Shown: in pieces, positions 28,982 through 38,909 of the stretch
How the letters are laid out: the number at the start of each line of letters is the position of its first letter
Position numbering within the stretch: the stretch's first letter is position 1
Assembly: GCF_014698995.1 (NCBI RefSeq)
Contig: NZ_JACWZZ010000001.1
Coordinates: 1,260,501 to 1,324,500, forward strand
DNA length: 64,000 nt
Source: Hymenobacter duratus
GTDB taxonomy: Bacteria > Bacteroidota > Bacteroidia > Cytophagales > Hymenobacteraceae
Reading direction: 5' to 3'
Notes under the pieces: generated by a model
What the model was told of the DNA's origin: nothing
Seen by the model: only the letters and a program-made list of their open reading frames with translations
Databases searched by the model: none
Program-made: the position numbers and the translations under genes

Positions 28982-29587
28982 ATGGCACGTTATACTGGTC
29001 CTAAAACCAAGATTGCCCGTCGCTTCAATGAGCCGATCTTCGGCCCAAGCAAGGCTCTCACCAAGAAAGCATACCCTCCAGGCCAGCACGGCCGTGGTCG
29101 TCGTAAGAAGCAGAGCGAGTACGCTGTCCAGCTGATGGAGAAGCAGAAAGTGAAGTACATGTACGGCGTACTGGAAAAGCAGTTCGAGAACCTGTTCCAC
29201 AAAGCTGCTACGCTGCCCGGCATCACCGGCGACAACCTGCTGGCTTTGCTGGAGTCGCGCCTCGACAACACGGTATACCGTCTGGGCATTGCTCCTACGC
29301 GCCGTGCTGCTCGTCAGCTTGTTCTGCACAAGCATATTACTGTAAACGGTGACGTAGTAAACATTGCTTCGTACAAACTCCGCGCTGGTGACGTTGTGGC
29401 CGTGCGTGAGAAGTCGAAGTCGCTGGAAGCTATTACCACGAGCCTGAGCGCCCGCAACGCGCGTGCTTTCTCGTGGCTGGAGTGGGACGGCAAAGACATG
29501 GTGGGCAAATTCATCAGCGCCCCTTCGCGTGACCTGATTCCGGAGAAAATCACGGAGCAGCTCATCGTCGAGCTTTACTCGAAGTAA
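28982..29587 (+). CDS. rpsD: Ribosomal protein S4, zinc-free type
   Basis: Assembly initiator of the 30S body. 201 residues: [20 protein letters not shown] at the start with no cysteine cluster, then an S4 RNA-binding domain around [20 protein letters not shown] and [20 protein letters not shown]. The end [14 protein letters not shown] is typical of the family. It is preceded by a structured 128-base spacer and followed by two terminator hairpins. Confidence 0.98.
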   Translation: MARYTGPKTKIARRFNEPIFGPSKALTKKAYPPGQHGRGRRKKQSEYAVQLMEKQKVKYMYGVLEKQFENLFHKAATLPGITGDNLLALLESRLDNTVYRLGIAPTRRAARQLVLHKHITVNGDVVNIASYKLRAGDVVAVREKSKSLEAITTSLSARNARAFSWLEWDGKDMVGKFISAPSRDLIPEKITEQLIVELYSK

Positions 29588-29593
29588 TAACAG

Positions 29594-29640
29594 GAACGGC
29601 CCGGACGCCCGGGCCGTTCTTCTGCTTCGACTTTTTAAAA
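29594..29640 (+). terminator. Terminator after rpsD
   Basis: An 11-bp GC-rich stem (29594-29604 with 29609-29619, loop ACGC) is followed by a pyrimidine-rich stretch and TTTTT at 29632-29636. The T-run is displaced by about 12 bases, so termination may be partial. Confidence 0.7.
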
Positions 29641-29648
29641 GGATTCAG

Positions 29649-29713
29649 GTATTGGGTAATGGGTATCAAGACACTCTGAGAGGTCTTTTTACTCACTACC
29701 CATTACTCAATAC
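29649..29713. repeat. Inverted repeat enclosing a second terminator
   Basis: Bases 29649-29665 pair with 29697-29713 along 17 positions with one G-T pair. Inside sits AAGAC-A-CTC-TGA-GAG-GTCTT followed by TTTTT (29668-29690), a compact intrinsic terminator. Because the outer arms flank it, the element looks like a mobile or modular hairpin inserted between rpsD and rpoA. Confidence 0.75.
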
Positions 29714-29730
29714 TAAAAACCGCCCCACTT

Positions 29731-30720
29731 ATGTCAATCTTAGCTTTTCAAATGCCGGAGAAGGTGGTAATGGAGAAATCCGACGACTTCTACGGAACGT
29801 TTGAATTCAAACCGCTGGAGAAAGGCTACGGCGTCACGATCGGCAACGCTCTGCGCCGCATCCTGCTGTCGTCGCTGGAGGGCTATGCCATCACGTCGGT
29901 TCGCACCAGCAGCGTACTGCACGAGTTCATGACCATTGAAGGTGTGATTGAGGACATGTCCGAAATCATCCTCAACCTGAAGCAGGTGCGCTTCAAAAAG
30001 GTGAGCGACGCCATCGAGGACAAAATCACGGTGCGCATCAAGGGCCAGGAAACCTTCATGGCCGGCGACATCAGCAAGTTTACCAACGGCTTCCAGGTAC
30101 TGAACCCGGACCTGGTGATCTGCCACGTGGACGCCAGCACTGAGCTGGAATTCGAATTCACGATCCAGAAAGGCCGCGGCTACGTTCCTGCAGAGGAAAA
30201 CAAGCCTGCCGATCAGGTTTTCGGCCAGATTGCTATTGATGCCATCTTCACGCCCATCAAAAACGTGAAGTACAGCATCGAAAACACCCGCGTCGAGCAG
30301 AAGACCGACTACGAGAAGCTCCTCATCGAGATTCACACGGACGGCTCTATCCACCCGGAGGATGCGCTGAAAGGCGCCGCCAACATCCTGATTCAACACT
30401 TCATGCTGTTCTCCGACAGCACCATGACCTTCGAAACGGCTAAAGCCGAAGAGGAAGAAACGGTAGACGAGGAGACGCTGCACATGCGCAAAGTTCTGAA
30501 GACGCCGCTGGCGGATATGGACCTGAGCGTACGTGCTTACAACTGCCTCAAAGCCGCCGACATCAAAACCCTCGGCGACCTGGTGCAGCTGGACATGGCC
30601 GACATGATGAAGTTCCGCAACTTCGGTAAGAAGTCGCTGACCGAGCTGGAAAACCTTGTAGAAGAGAAAGGCCTGAACTTCGGCATGGATCTGAGCAAGT
30701 ACAAGCTCGACGAGGAATAG
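29731..30720 (+). CDS. rpoA: RNA polymerase alpha subunit
   Basis: Assembly platform of RNA polymerase. 329 residues. The N-terminal domain ([40 protein letters not shown]) dimerises and binds beta and beta'. An acidic linker ([12 protein letters not shown]) leads to the C-terminal domain, with helix-hairpin-helix [20 protein letters not shown] and [20 protein letters not shown]. It is separated from both rpsD and rplQ by terminators, so it appears to be transcribed largely on its own. No TAnnTTTG promoter was found in the 143-base upstream gap. Confidence 0.98.
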   Translation: MSILAFQMPEKVVMEKSDDFYGTFEFKPLEKGYGVTIGNALRRILLSSLEGYAITSVRTSSVLHEFMTIEGVIEDMSEIILNLKQVRFKKVSDAIEDKITVRIKGQETFMAGDISKFTNGFQVLNPDLVICHVDASTELEFEFTIQKGRGYVPAEENKPADQVFGQIAIDAIFTPIKNVKYSIENTRVEQKTDYEKLLIEIHTDGSIHPEDALKGAANILIQHFMLFSDSTMTFETAKAEEEETVDEETLHMRKVLKTPLADMDLSVRAYNCLKAADIKTLGDLVQLDMADMMKFRNFGKKSLTELENLVEEKGLNFGMDLSKYKLDEE

Positions 30721-30730
30721 ATCGTACTAT

Positions 30731-30789
30731 AAAAATGTGCTGAATGGGAACGATGTGCCAGTCACATATTCCACTTCAGCACATTTTTT
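30731..30789 (+). terminator. Terminator after rpoA
   Basis: AAAAATGTGCTGAA (30731-30744) pairs with 30775-30788, with an inner GGAA/TTCC and ATGTG/CACAT extension, and a T6 run closes it. The A/T-symmetrical base means the T-run is part of the stem. Confidence 0.88.
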
Positions 30790-30813
30790 ATGCCTGCCTA
30801 TTCCGTACCTTTG
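30784..30813 (+). promoter_or_regulatory. Promoter of rplQ
   Basis: TACCTTTG (30806-30813) is a perfect -7 box. The T-run of the preceding terminator (TTTT at 30784-30787) lies 18 bases upstream, where a TTTG would be expected. This gives a leader of about 115 bases before rplQ. Confidence 0.7.
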
Positions 30814-30936
30814 CATTCCATTTTCACACTTTCATAACCAGTGAGCCCGAAGGGGCGACGGTTCTAATGAGAAAGGTGCTTCACAGCAGCTTTTCCGCCG
30901 TGGTCGTCGTCCGCAAGTTCACACATCTTCTTTTTT

Positions 30937-31518
30937 ATGCGTCACGGTAAAACCATCAACCACCTCGGCCGCACGGCCTCGCACCGCAATGCCATGCTCG
31001 CAAACATGGCTTCGTCGCTGATTATGCACAAGCGTATCTCGACGACGGTTGCTAAAGCAAAAGCTCTCCGCAAGTTTGTAGAGCCTCTGCTGACCAAGTC
31101 GAAGAACGATACCACGCATTCGCGTCGTCTGGTGTTCTCGGTACTGGAAAACAAAGAAGTTCTGAAAGAGCTGTTTGGCGAGGTAGCTGCTAAAATTGCT
31201 GGTCGTCCCGGTGGATACACCCGGATCATCAAGCTCAGCGACAGCCGCCTTGGTGACAACGCCGAGCTGTGCATCATTGAGCTGGTTGACTACAACGACA
31301 CGCTACTCGAAGCCAAAAACGCTGGCGAAGCCAAATCAACGACTCGTCGTTCGCGCCGGAGCGGTGCCAAAAAGGCAACGGCTGGTGAAGGTCAGTCTTC
31401 GGCTGAAGTAGTTGCTGAGGCTCCGGCTGCTGCTACCACCGAAGTATCGGCTCCAGCAGATACGGCTACCGAAACGCTGAAAGACGGCGAGACCCGCGAG
31501 GAGAAAGCCGCTGAGTAG
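30937..31518 (+). CDS. rplQ: Ribosomal protein L17 with acidic tail
   Basis: 50S protein near the tunnel exit. The L17 core is residues 1-120: [40 protein letters not shown] and [21 protein letters not shown] tail of about 70 residues follows, first basic ([12 protein letters not shown]) and then Ala/Glu/Thr-rich, giving 193 residues against the usual 115-130. It has its own promoter and a 14-bp terminator, so it is a single-gene unit at the end of the block. Confidence 0.97.
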   Translation: MRHGKTINHLGRTASHRNAMLANMASSLIMHKRISTTVAKAKALRKFVEPLLTKSKNDTTHSRRLVFSVLENKEVLKELFGEVAAKIAGRPGGYTRIIKLSDSRLGDNAELCIIELVDYNDTLLEAKNAGEAKSTTRRSRRSGAKKATAGEGQSSAEVVAEAPAAATTEVSAPADTATETLKDGETREEKAAE

Positions 31519-31551
31519 TCTGGAGTTGGGAGCCAAGACTTCCACTACCAT

Positions 31552-31590
31552 AAAGGGGGCGCGCCGTGAGGTGCGCCCCCTTTTATTTTT
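31552..31590 (+). terminator. Terminator after rplQ
   Basis: A 14-bp stem (31552-31565 with 31570-31583, one G-T pair, loop GTGA) flanked by AAA/TTTT, then ATTTTT. It closes the ribosomal block. Confidence 0.93.
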
Positions 31591-31869
31591 CCCTGACAAC
31601 GGCCAGCTTAGAGTAATGGACTACTGCCTGGATAGCTGAAAGCTGATTGTGCTTAGTTCGTAGGGTTTTAACTGCAGTTCGTGGATTAGCAGATGGCTCA
31701 ATCAAATAAAAGAAGGTGTTTTGAGCGGTATTCTTGTGGGTAACTGTACTGCCTATCCGGCAGCTAATGGCCCTTATACCCTGGCACAAGCTGCTGATGC
31801 GCTTTCGTGCCAACTGCCGCCCGCTACGCTACCCAAGTCAGCTTCCAGCTTCCCTTGTTCCCCGATACT
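31591..31869. other. Non-coding gap before the sensor kinase
   Basis: This 279-base stretch holds no convincing gene. Short overlapping open frames on both strands lack recognisable sequence. No clear TAnnTTTG box was seen, although a promoter for the kinase must lie here. Confidence 0.5.
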
Positions 31870-32886
31870 ATGCGGTTCCAACGTCCTTCCAAATCCGACT
31901 TCGCTGCCATAGTAGTCTACTGGTTGTTTGCTATACCTGTGGTCATGTCGGCGTACGTCTATGAGTCGGGCTGGGCCCGGGCATGGGTTGGCATGGGCTA
32001 TACTCTAGTGCTCGACACAGCGGCTGTACTCTGTCTGGTGTTCCTGATTCTGCCGAATGCGTTGTCGGGAAAGCACTGGCGGGGTGCTGTGGTGGCACTA
32101 CTGGTGTTTCTGCTGGCCAGTAGCGTATTGTACCGGGAAGGCTATGGGGTGATTTTCGGTAAACCAACAACCTGGACTCTGATAGGTCTGGTGGCCGGGA
32201 TTCTGCGGCATGCGGTCAGCTACGGCCTGTTGGGGATTTTTCTGACCGTCAAGCGTTATTTTGAGATGCAGAAGCGGCTAGTGCTAATACAGAAGGCGCA
32301 GGCTGAAAGCGAATTGCGCAACCTCAGAGCGCAACTAGACCCCCACTTTCTCTTCAACAACCTAAATGTGCTACGTGGCCTGATCCAGCAGGATCCGGCG
32401 GCGGCCAACGAGTACCTAGACCGATTTGCGTCGCTATATCGTTTTCTGATCCGGCACAAGGACGAAGACTTTGTGAGTCTGGCCGAGGAACTGCAGCTTG
32501 TAGACGAGTATCTGTACCTGCTGCGCCACCGGTTTGGCTGTGCCTACGAGTTTCGCCGTGAGCTGCCAGTGAACATTGACATGAGCCGGCTGCTGGTAGT
32601 GCCGGGTACGCTGCAGCTGCTACTTGAAAATGCCATCAAACACAATGCCGGCAACGAAGAAAATCCGCTCATCGTCCTGATCAATATCTCGGAAACAGTG
32701 CTTACGGTGTGGCACGCTCGCCGGCCGAAGCTGACGGCGGTAGAGTCGTTGGGGACGGGCCTGGCCAATCTGCGCGAGCGGTACCGGTTGCTGTTCAGCC
32801 GCGACATAGAGGTTGTGGATACCGCGGAGTCGTTTTCGGTGTCGGTTCCGTTGCTACGGCAGGCGCAGCGCTGGTCTGCAGCATAA
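31870..32886 (+). CDS. LytS-type sensor histidine kinase
   Basis: Membrane sensor kinase of the His_kinase (PF06580) family that pairs with LytTR regulators. 338 residues from ATG 31870. Four hydrophobic segments lie between residues 10 and 128 (FAAIVVYWLFAIPVVMSAYV is the first), followed by a short coiled linker (KRYFEMQKRLVLIQKAQAES). The phospho-acceptor is His159 in LRAQLDPHFLFNNLNVLRG, and an N-box is visible as LQLLLENAIKHNAG. The ATP-binding G-box is reduced (GTGLANLRERYRLLF). The next gene is its cognate regulator, 58 bases downstream. The signal it senses is unknown. Confidence 0.95.
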   Translation: MRFQRPSKSDFAAIVVYWLFAIPVVMSAYVYESGWARAWVGMGYTLVLDTAAVLCLVFLILPNALSGKHWRGAVVALLVFLLASSVLYREGYGVIFGKPTTWTLIGLVAGILRHAVSYGLLGIFLTVKRYFEMQKRLVLIQKAQAESELRNLRAQLDPHFLFNNLNVLRGLIQQDPAAANEYLDRFASLYRFLIRHKDEDFVSLAEELQLVDEYLYLLRHRFGCAYEFRRELPVNIDMSRLLVVPGTLQLLLENAIKHNAGNEENPLIVLINISETVLTVWHARRPKLTAVESLGTGLANLRERYRLLFSRDIEVVDTAESFSVSVPLLRQAQRWSAA

Positions 32887-32944
32887 TCGGTACGCTTTCC
32901 TTATCTCGGCTTACTTACCCGGAGCAACCTTGACCATTCGTAGT

Positions 32945-33730
32945 ATGCGTATTCTGATTCTGGAAGATGAAGAACCGGCAGCCCGCCAGATGCTCGGGTT
33001 TCTGGAGCAGGCCGCAGTAGCAACCCATGCGCTGCCGGTGATACGGAGCGTGGAGAAAGCACTGCTGTGGCTGCAGGCCAACCCGATGCCGGACCTCATC
33101 TTTTCTGATATCGAGCTGCTGGACGGCAATGTGTTTACGCTGTATGAGCGGTTTCGCGTGACCTGTCCCATCATCTTCACCACCGCTTACGACCAGTTTC
33201 TTTTGCCTGCTTTCCGGGGAAACGGAATTGCGTATCTGCTCAAACCCTTCCGCTACGAGCAGGTGCAGGAAGCGCTGGAAAAGTACCAGGGGTTGCGGGC
33301 TAGTCTGGCGGGCAGTGTGCCTGCGCCGGCCGGGCTCAGTCTGGAAATAGTGGAGGAATTGCGCACCGCCCTACGCCAGAATACGCAGCCTCGGTACAAG
33401 CAGCGTTTCTCCGTGCGAATGCGCAACAGCTTCTACGTGCTGCAGGCCCACGATATAGCGTATGTGCAGGCCGATGAAGGCGTGACATTTGCCGTGGACG
33501 GGGCCGGCACCCGCTACCCGCTCAGCGGCACCCTCGCGGAACTGGAGCGCCAGCTTGATCCGGCATCCTTTGGGCGGCTGAACCGGTCGGAGTTGGTCAA
33601 CATTGCTTTCGTGGAGCGTATAGAGCCGTACTTCAACAACCGGCTGGTGGTAAAGCTCAGGCCCGGCGGTACCACGCTCACGACCAGCGCCGCCCAGACG
33701 CCGGAGTTTCGGCGCTGGCTGGAAGGGTAG
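32945..33730 (+). CDS. LytTR-type response regulator
   Basis: Transcription regulator partnered with the kinase just upstream. 261 residues from ATG 32945 (MRILILEDEEPAARQMLGFL). The receiver domain has acidic pocket Glu7-Asp8, phospho-acceptor Asp55 (LIFSDIELLDG), Thr80 and Lys100 (YLLKPF). The C-terminal half is a LytTR DNA-binding domain, seen in QRFSVRMRNSFYVLQAHDIA and LDPASFGRLNRSELVNIAFV. The longer open frame back to 32813 overlaps the kinase gene and is not used. Targets cannot be deduced from this window. Confidence 0.96.
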   Translation: MRILILEDEEPAARQMLGFLEQAAVATHALPVIRSVEKALLWLQANPMPDLIFSDIELLDGNVFTLYERFRVTCPIIFTTAYDQFLLPAFRGNGIAYLLKPFRYEQVQEALEKYQGLRASLAGSVPAPAGLSLEIVEELRTALRQNTQPRYKQRFSVRMRNSFYVLQAHDIAYVQADEGVTFAVDGAGTRYPLSGTLAELERQLDPASFGRLNRSELVNIAFVERIEPYFNNRLVVKLRPGGTTLTTSAAQTPEFRRWLEG

Positions 33731-33829
33731 GCCCTGCCAATCCTGGGGGAAGTTTCGGTGGTGCCTGCTGGGCCAGCCTGCTGGGCTGAGGTCTTCCGGG
33801 CCGGGGCTGAAAGGTCGGGGCTAATTTTT

Positions 33830-33837
33830 TACCTTGC
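33830..33837 (+). promoter_or_regulatory. Possible promoter of eno
   Basis: TACCTTGC (33830-33837) preceded by a T-run is close to, but not, the TAnnTTTG consensus. The same variant occurs before the gene at 48869. No TTTG is seen at -33. Confidence 0.35.
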
Positions 33838-33847
33838 GGCGCAGTAG

Positions 33848-35173
<1,326 letters not shown>

Positions 35174-35204
35174 CTGCTGGTTGCCAATAGCAATGTGTAG
35201 TAAC

Positions 35205-35240
35205 AAAAAGCCCGTCCAGGTGTTCCTGGGCGGGCTTTTT
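35205..35240 (+). terminator. Terminator after eno
   Basis: A 16-bp stem (35205-35220 with 35225-35240, one G-T pair, loop TGTT), A5 on the left arm and T5 on the right, so it can work in both directions. Confidence 0.93.
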
Positions 35241-35302
35241 GGCGTTGCGCTACCCGCTCTCCGCTGCTACCGGCAAGCTGCAAAAGGCAAGGATGATTTC
35301 TG

Positions 35303-35332
35303 GTTGCTCAATAAAATTTTGTCAGATCTTTG
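35303..35332 (+). promoter_or_regulatory. Possible promoter of the CARDB protein gene
   Basis: GTTG (35303-35306), 18 bases, GATCTTTG (35325-35332): one mismatch in each element against TTTG/TAnnTTTG. Confidence 0.4.
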
Positions 35333-35366
35333 CCACGTATCTATCAGTTGTTTACCGGTGTTACCT

Positions 35367-36467
35367 ATGAAAAAAATACTGCTCTCGTGCTGGCTGCTGG
35401 TCGGGCTCATTGTTTCGTTGAAGGCTCAGAACAGACCAGATCTGATAGTTGTCGCGCCTTACTCTTTGCCTACTGCCGTGCAGGCGGGGGGCACTTATAC
35501 AATGTCGGCTCACATCCGCGTCAACGGAAATCCGGGGGCAGGCGCACAGTTCAACTGCGTTGGGTACTATTTGTCCGCCAACTCGGCATGGGATGCCACC
35601 GATGCCTATCTGGGCAGTAGCTGCCAGGGGCTACTGATGGCCGGCCAGTCTGGGCCCACGTCCATCACGGCTATCATTCCTGCCCTGGTGAGCCCCGGTG
35701 GCTACTATCTGGTGCTTGTGGCCGACCCCCTGAATGCCGAGCTGGAGTCTGATGAAACCAACAATGTGGTGACGTTTCCGGTGCAGGTAACTTCGGGTAC
35801 CCCGGCGTTACCGGATCTGGAGTTATGGCGGCCCTCTATCTCCTTCAGCACAGTGCCGGCCGGCGGTAATACGGGCGCCTTTTCCTTCATTTTTAACCGG
35901 GGAGCGGGTGGCGTCGGTGCACACGAAGTAGGGTTTTACCTGTCGGCTGATACCGTGTTTTCGGCGAGTACGGATGTATTTATGGGGCAGATTACGGGCG
36001 GTAGTCTAGCCGGCGCCAGCAACGGCTCGACCGGTACCGGCACGGTCTTTTCGGCTCCTTTGCTGGCTGTTCCTGCTACTACTGCCCCCGGCAGCTATTA
36101 TCTGCTGCTGGTAATTGATCAGAGGAATCTGATAGCCGAATCGAACGAGAATAATAATTCGCGGGCCCTGCGCCTGGTCGTAACCGGCACCTTATCCAAG
36201 AGGGCTGTCACGGCATCCGAAGAGGCTTTGCAGGTGTATCCTAACCCCGCGGCCAGCGGCAGTGGCCTGAAAATCCGTACTGGAGCAGCCGGGCCGGCAG
36301 CTAAGCTGACGCTTACAGATGCCATGGGACGGACGGTAATGCAGCAAACACTACAACCGGCCCAAACGGAGGCTTCTCTCGACACCCGGCGTCTGCCGGC
36401 CGGTATCTACCTGGTGCGCCTGACTGCAGCCGGCGTAGCGGCAACGCGCCGCGTAGTAATCAACTGA
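35367..36467 (+). CDS. Secreted CARDB-repeat protein with T9SS sorting domain
   Basis: Predicted extracellular protein, 366 residues from ATG 35367. The signal peptide is MKKILLSCWLLVGLIVSLKA. Two CARDB (Ig-like adhesion) repeats follow, each opening with a DLxV/DLEL strand and containing the typical ELESDETNNVVTFPV and IAESNENNNSRALRL ends. The last 80 residues are a type A T9SS sorting domain (LQVYPNPAASGSGLKIRTGA, ending LPAGIYLVRLTAAGVAATRR). The earlier in-frame ATG at 35139 overlaps eno and is rejected. The ligand is unknown; CARDB proteins often act in adhesion or as accessory domains of surface enzymes. Confidence 0.92.
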   Translation: MKKILLSCWLLVGLIVSLKAQNRPDLIVVAPYSLPTAVQAGGTYTMSAHIRVNGNPGAGAQFNCVGYYLSANSAWDATDAYLGSSCQGLLMAGQSGPTSITAIIPALVSPGGYYLVLVADPLNAELESDETNNVVTFPVQVTSGTPALPDLELWRPSISFSTVPAGGNTGAFSFIFNRGAGGVGAHEVGFYLSADTVFSASTDVFMGQITGGSLAGASNGSTGTGTVFSAPLLAVPATTAPGSYYLLLVIDQRNLIAESNENNNSRALRLVVTGTLSKRAVTASEEALQVYPNPAASGSGLKIRTGAAGPAAKLTLTDAMGRTVMQQTLQPAQTEASLDTRRLPAGIYLVRLTAAGVAATRRVVIN

Positions 36468-36562
36468 GCCAGCGCATAAGATGCTAAGGCGCCCTGCGAG
36501 CAAACGGCTTCTGGCAGAGCAACGGTGCCAACCCGCCAACGGCTGCCGAAAAACGTCTTCTC

Positions 36563-36592
36563 TTCGTTCATCGACCTACATTCTTATCTTTG
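36563..36592 (+). promoter_or_regulatory. Promoter touching the start of the DivIC-type gene
   Basis: TATCTTTG (36585-36592) is a perfect -7 box, with TTCG (36563-36566) 18 bases upstream as a partial -33 element. The ATG at 36596 lies only 3 bases after the box, so the transcript would be leaderless or nearly so. Confidence 0.6.
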
Positions 36593-36595
36593 GCT

Positions 36596-36910
36596 ATGCA
36601 ACTCACTGACCTGACCGCCCGTGTGCCGCGTTTTCTGCGCAGCTTCTATTTCTACACCGGCATGGGGTTTCTGGTCTGGATGTTTCTTTTCGATGCCAAC
36701 GACTTCGTGAAGCAGTACGACATGTATGCCAAATGGCAGGAGCTGCAAACCGAGAAGCAATACTACCTCGACAATATTGAGGTAGTGAAGCGGGAGCGGG
36801 CTGAACTGCTGAGCAGCCCTGAGCTACTGGAAAAGTTTGCCCGCGAAAAATACATTATGAAGCGCCCCGGCGAAGATGTGTTTGTGCTGGTGCCGCAGCA
36901 GAAGAACTAG
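36596..36910 (+). CDS. FtsB/DivIC-type septum formation protein
   Basis: Small bitopic membrane protein of the divisome, 104 residues from ATG 36596. A short cytosolic start is followed by a membrane segment (FYFYTGMGFLVWMFLFDAND, residues about 19-38), then a coiled coil rich in Glu, Lys and Leu (WQELQTEKQYYLDNIEVVKR), then the conserved LEKFAREKYIMKRPGEDVF end of the DivIC/FtsB family. It would pair with FtsL and FtsQ equivalents outside this window. In Bacteroidota it is commonly found next to eno, as here. Confidence 0.93.
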   Translation: MQLTDLTARVPRFLRSFYFYTGMGFLVWMFLFDANDFVKQYDMYAKWQELQTEKQYYLDNIEVVKRERAELLSSPELLEKFAREKYIMKRPGEDVFVLVPQQKN

Positions 36911-36961
36911 ATGTATCTCGGCGCTGTGCCACCGTGGCGTTGAATTTGCCGTAAGCAGAGC

Positions 36962-37438
36962 ATGCCGCCATTCCACGCCCGTTGGCTTCGTTCCCCGTTC
37001 TGTCTGAGTGTAGCCCGTAGGCTGGTAGTGGGTTGCCTGCTGCTGTGCCTGCCGTTATTCCAGGCTGTTGCCCAGAAACCACCGTCGCAGGTACAGGTGG
37101 CCCGGCAGTTTCTGTTGGCGGTGCTGGCCGGCAACTACCCGGCCGCCTATGCATTCTTAGCGCCTGAAGTAAGCGCCGCCGTACCGCTGGCACGGTTTCA
37201 GGCGGCGGCTGAGCCGTTGCATCAGCAGGGCCGGCAGCACCAGCCCACCATCGACCTGTACAAGCTGGGCTACCGCATCAGCGACAATAACACAACCCGC
37301 CCCTTCGTGGCCTTTAAGTTCCGCAGTGATACGCTGCTGCCGCGCCCGCAGGTGCAGCTTGATGTAACGTTCCGCGACAGTACGGCCCGGCAGATTCTCG
37401 GCTTTGGGTTGATTCCGGCCCCACAATCGGTGAAATAG
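36962..37438 (+). CDS. Small secreted protein of unknown function
   Basis: 158 residues. A basic start (MPPFHARWLRSPFCLSVARR) and hydrophobic run LVVGCLLLCLPLFQAVAQ give a signal peptide cut near residue 38. The mature part resembles cystatin-like folds of the DUF3887/DUF4019 type (QVARQFLLAVLAGNYPAAYA, FLAPEVSAAVPLARFQAAAE), but I cannot place it with certainty. It starts 51 bases after the DivIC-type gene and is probably cotranscribed. It converges with anmK. Confidence 0.8.
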   Translation: MPPFHARWLRSPFCLSVARRLVVGCLLLCLPLFQAVAQKPPSQVQVARQFLLAVLAGNYPAAYAFLAPEVSAAVPLARFQAAAEPLHQQGRQHQPTIDLYKLGYRISDNNTTRPFVAFKFRSDTLLPRPQVQLDVTFRDSTARQILGFGLIPAPQSVK

Positions 37439-37486
37439 GAGGCTACTGTAACCTCAAGCCTGTTTCTGCAGGCTGCTGGTAAAAGG

Positions 37487-38707
37487 CTAAGTAGGCCAGG
37501 AAATTTTGCCCATGCTTACGGCCGGTACCCGCTGCCTGCCTGCTCCAATACTGATGGGCTGTCCTGCCACGGCTTCGTTGGCCAGCACGGCAAACAGGAT
37601 GGCCTCCTTGGCATCAGGTAGTATGCCCAGCGCGTCTGTAGTAGCGAAGCGGCAGGCCGGCAGATGGCGTGCCAGAGCCGCCCGCAGCACAGGGTTGTGG
37701 GCCCCGCCACCGCTGGTATACACGGCCAGTGCTGGCTGCGCCCCGAATACTTGCTGTGCTGCTCGTGCTACTCCAAGGGCGCTTAGTTCGGCCAGGGTAG
37801 CCAGCACATCTTCAATACCCAGCGCCTGAGTGCCAGTGTACTCCTGCGCCTGCCGCAGATAAGTGGCGCCAAACAGTTCAGGCCCGGTAGTTTTGGGCAA
37901 GGGGGCCGCAAAAAACGGGTGCTCCAGCAGCGTAGCTAATAGTGCGCTGTGTACAGTGCCGGCTGCTGCCAGACGGCCATCCTCATCGTAAGCAAGGGTG
38001 GGATAGTGGGCGCGCACCGTAGCATCCAATAGCGTGTTGCCGGGGCCAGTGTCGGTGCTGAAAGCCATGCTGCTGTCTTGCCCGGTGCGGGGCAAGTAGG
38101 TGAAGTTGGCAATACCGCCCAGGTTGAGCAGCAACCGCTCCTCACCAGCACTGCTGAGGAGCAGATAGTCGCCGTAGGCAGCTAGCGGAGCACCTTCGCC
38201 GCCGGCTGCAATATGCTTTTGCCGGAAGTCGCTGAGAGTGATAATCCCGGTACGTACGGCCAGTTGGTCGCCGTCGCCAAGCTGCAGAGTGGCATTCTGC
38301 CCCAGAAAATCAGGGTGCTGATGCTGATGCGCGGGCGCGTGGTAGACGGTTTGGCCATGGCTAGCCAGCAGATCTACTTCGGAGGGCTCTACCTGCCACT
38401 GGCGCAAACAATCCAGAACCATATCGGCGTGCAAACGGCCCAGCCACGGATTCAACAGGGTCAGGTACTCCAAACTAACCTGTCCGGTTTGGCCCCCCGC
38501 AAACACCTGTCGGACGCGCCGCCGAACATCCTCATCGTATGGCACCGTTGCAAACTGCTCCAGCTCCAGCCGAGTATCTGGCCCGTGCCCGTATAGCCGG
38601 CACAGCACCACGTCCAAGCCGTCTAGTGAGGTGCCCGACATCAAGCCGATAATGCGGCGGCTAGGCTGCCGGGCAATGTGATATAGGCGAGCAAGTGCTG
38701 GATTCAT
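37487..38707 (-). CDS. anmK: Anhydro-N-acetylmuramic acid kinase
   Basis: Peptidoglycan recycling enzyme that converts 1,6-anhydro-MurNAc plus ATP to MurNAc-6-phosphate. 406 residues from the ATG at 38707 (MNPALARLYHIARQPSRRII); 50 more codons upstream are open but lack homology. Motifs are GLMSGTSLDGLD (21-32) for ATP binding, LLASHGQTVYHAPAHQHQHP, FSTDTGPGNTLLDATVRAHY and YTSGGGAHNPVLRAALARHL. It converges with the secreted-protein gene on the left. It fits functionally with the L,D-transpeptidase genes later in the window, although they are not linked in an operon. Confidence 0.96.
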   Translation of the reverse strand: MNPALARLYHIARQPSRRIIGLMSGTSLDGLDVVLCRLYGHGPDTRLELEQFATVPYDEDVRRRVRQVFAGGQTGQVSLEYLTLLNPWLGRLHADMVLDCLRQWQVEPSEVDLLASHGQTVYHAPAHQHQHPDFLGQNATLQLGDGDQLAVRTGIITLSDFRQKHIAAGGEGAPLAAYGDYLLLSSAGEERLLLNLGGIANFTYLPRTGQDSSMAFSTDTGPGNTLLDATVRAHYPTLAYDEDGRLAAAGTVHSALLATLLEHPFFAAPLPKTTGPELFGATYLRQAQEYTGTQALGIEDVLATLAELSALGVARAAQQVFGAQPALAVYTSGGGAHNPVLRAALARHLPACRFATTDALGILPDAKEAILFAVLANEAVAGQPISIGAGRQRVPAVSMGKISWPT

Positions 38708-38825
38708 ATTATTTGTGCCGTTTACAACTACTACCGAGTGGCCTGTCAGGCCGAAAACATTTTTTGTACTGTTTATTACTACGGGCCCAGCAAGGGCAAA
38801 GGGAAATTGACTGCAATAAAGAAAG

Positions 38826-38858
38826 CAAAAATGCCCCACCACGCGTTGGTAGGGCATT
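38826..38858 (-). terminator. Terminator after hscA (minus strand)
   Basis: Left arm 38828-38840 pairs with 38846-38858 (one internal mismatch, loop about 5 bases). On the minus strand the stem ends in GCATTTTTGC, giving the T-run. It separates hscA from anmK. Confidence 0.7.
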
Positions 38859-38909
38859 TCGGGAGGTATTGTGCAAAGTGCTCAACGGCTAGAGAAAAAG
38901 CCAGCGTAA

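Noticed and set aside
36596..37438. DivIC-type gene and next gene considered as a toxin-antitoxin pair
   Set aside because: The first has a clear membrane segment and coiled coil of the division family, the second a signal peptide.
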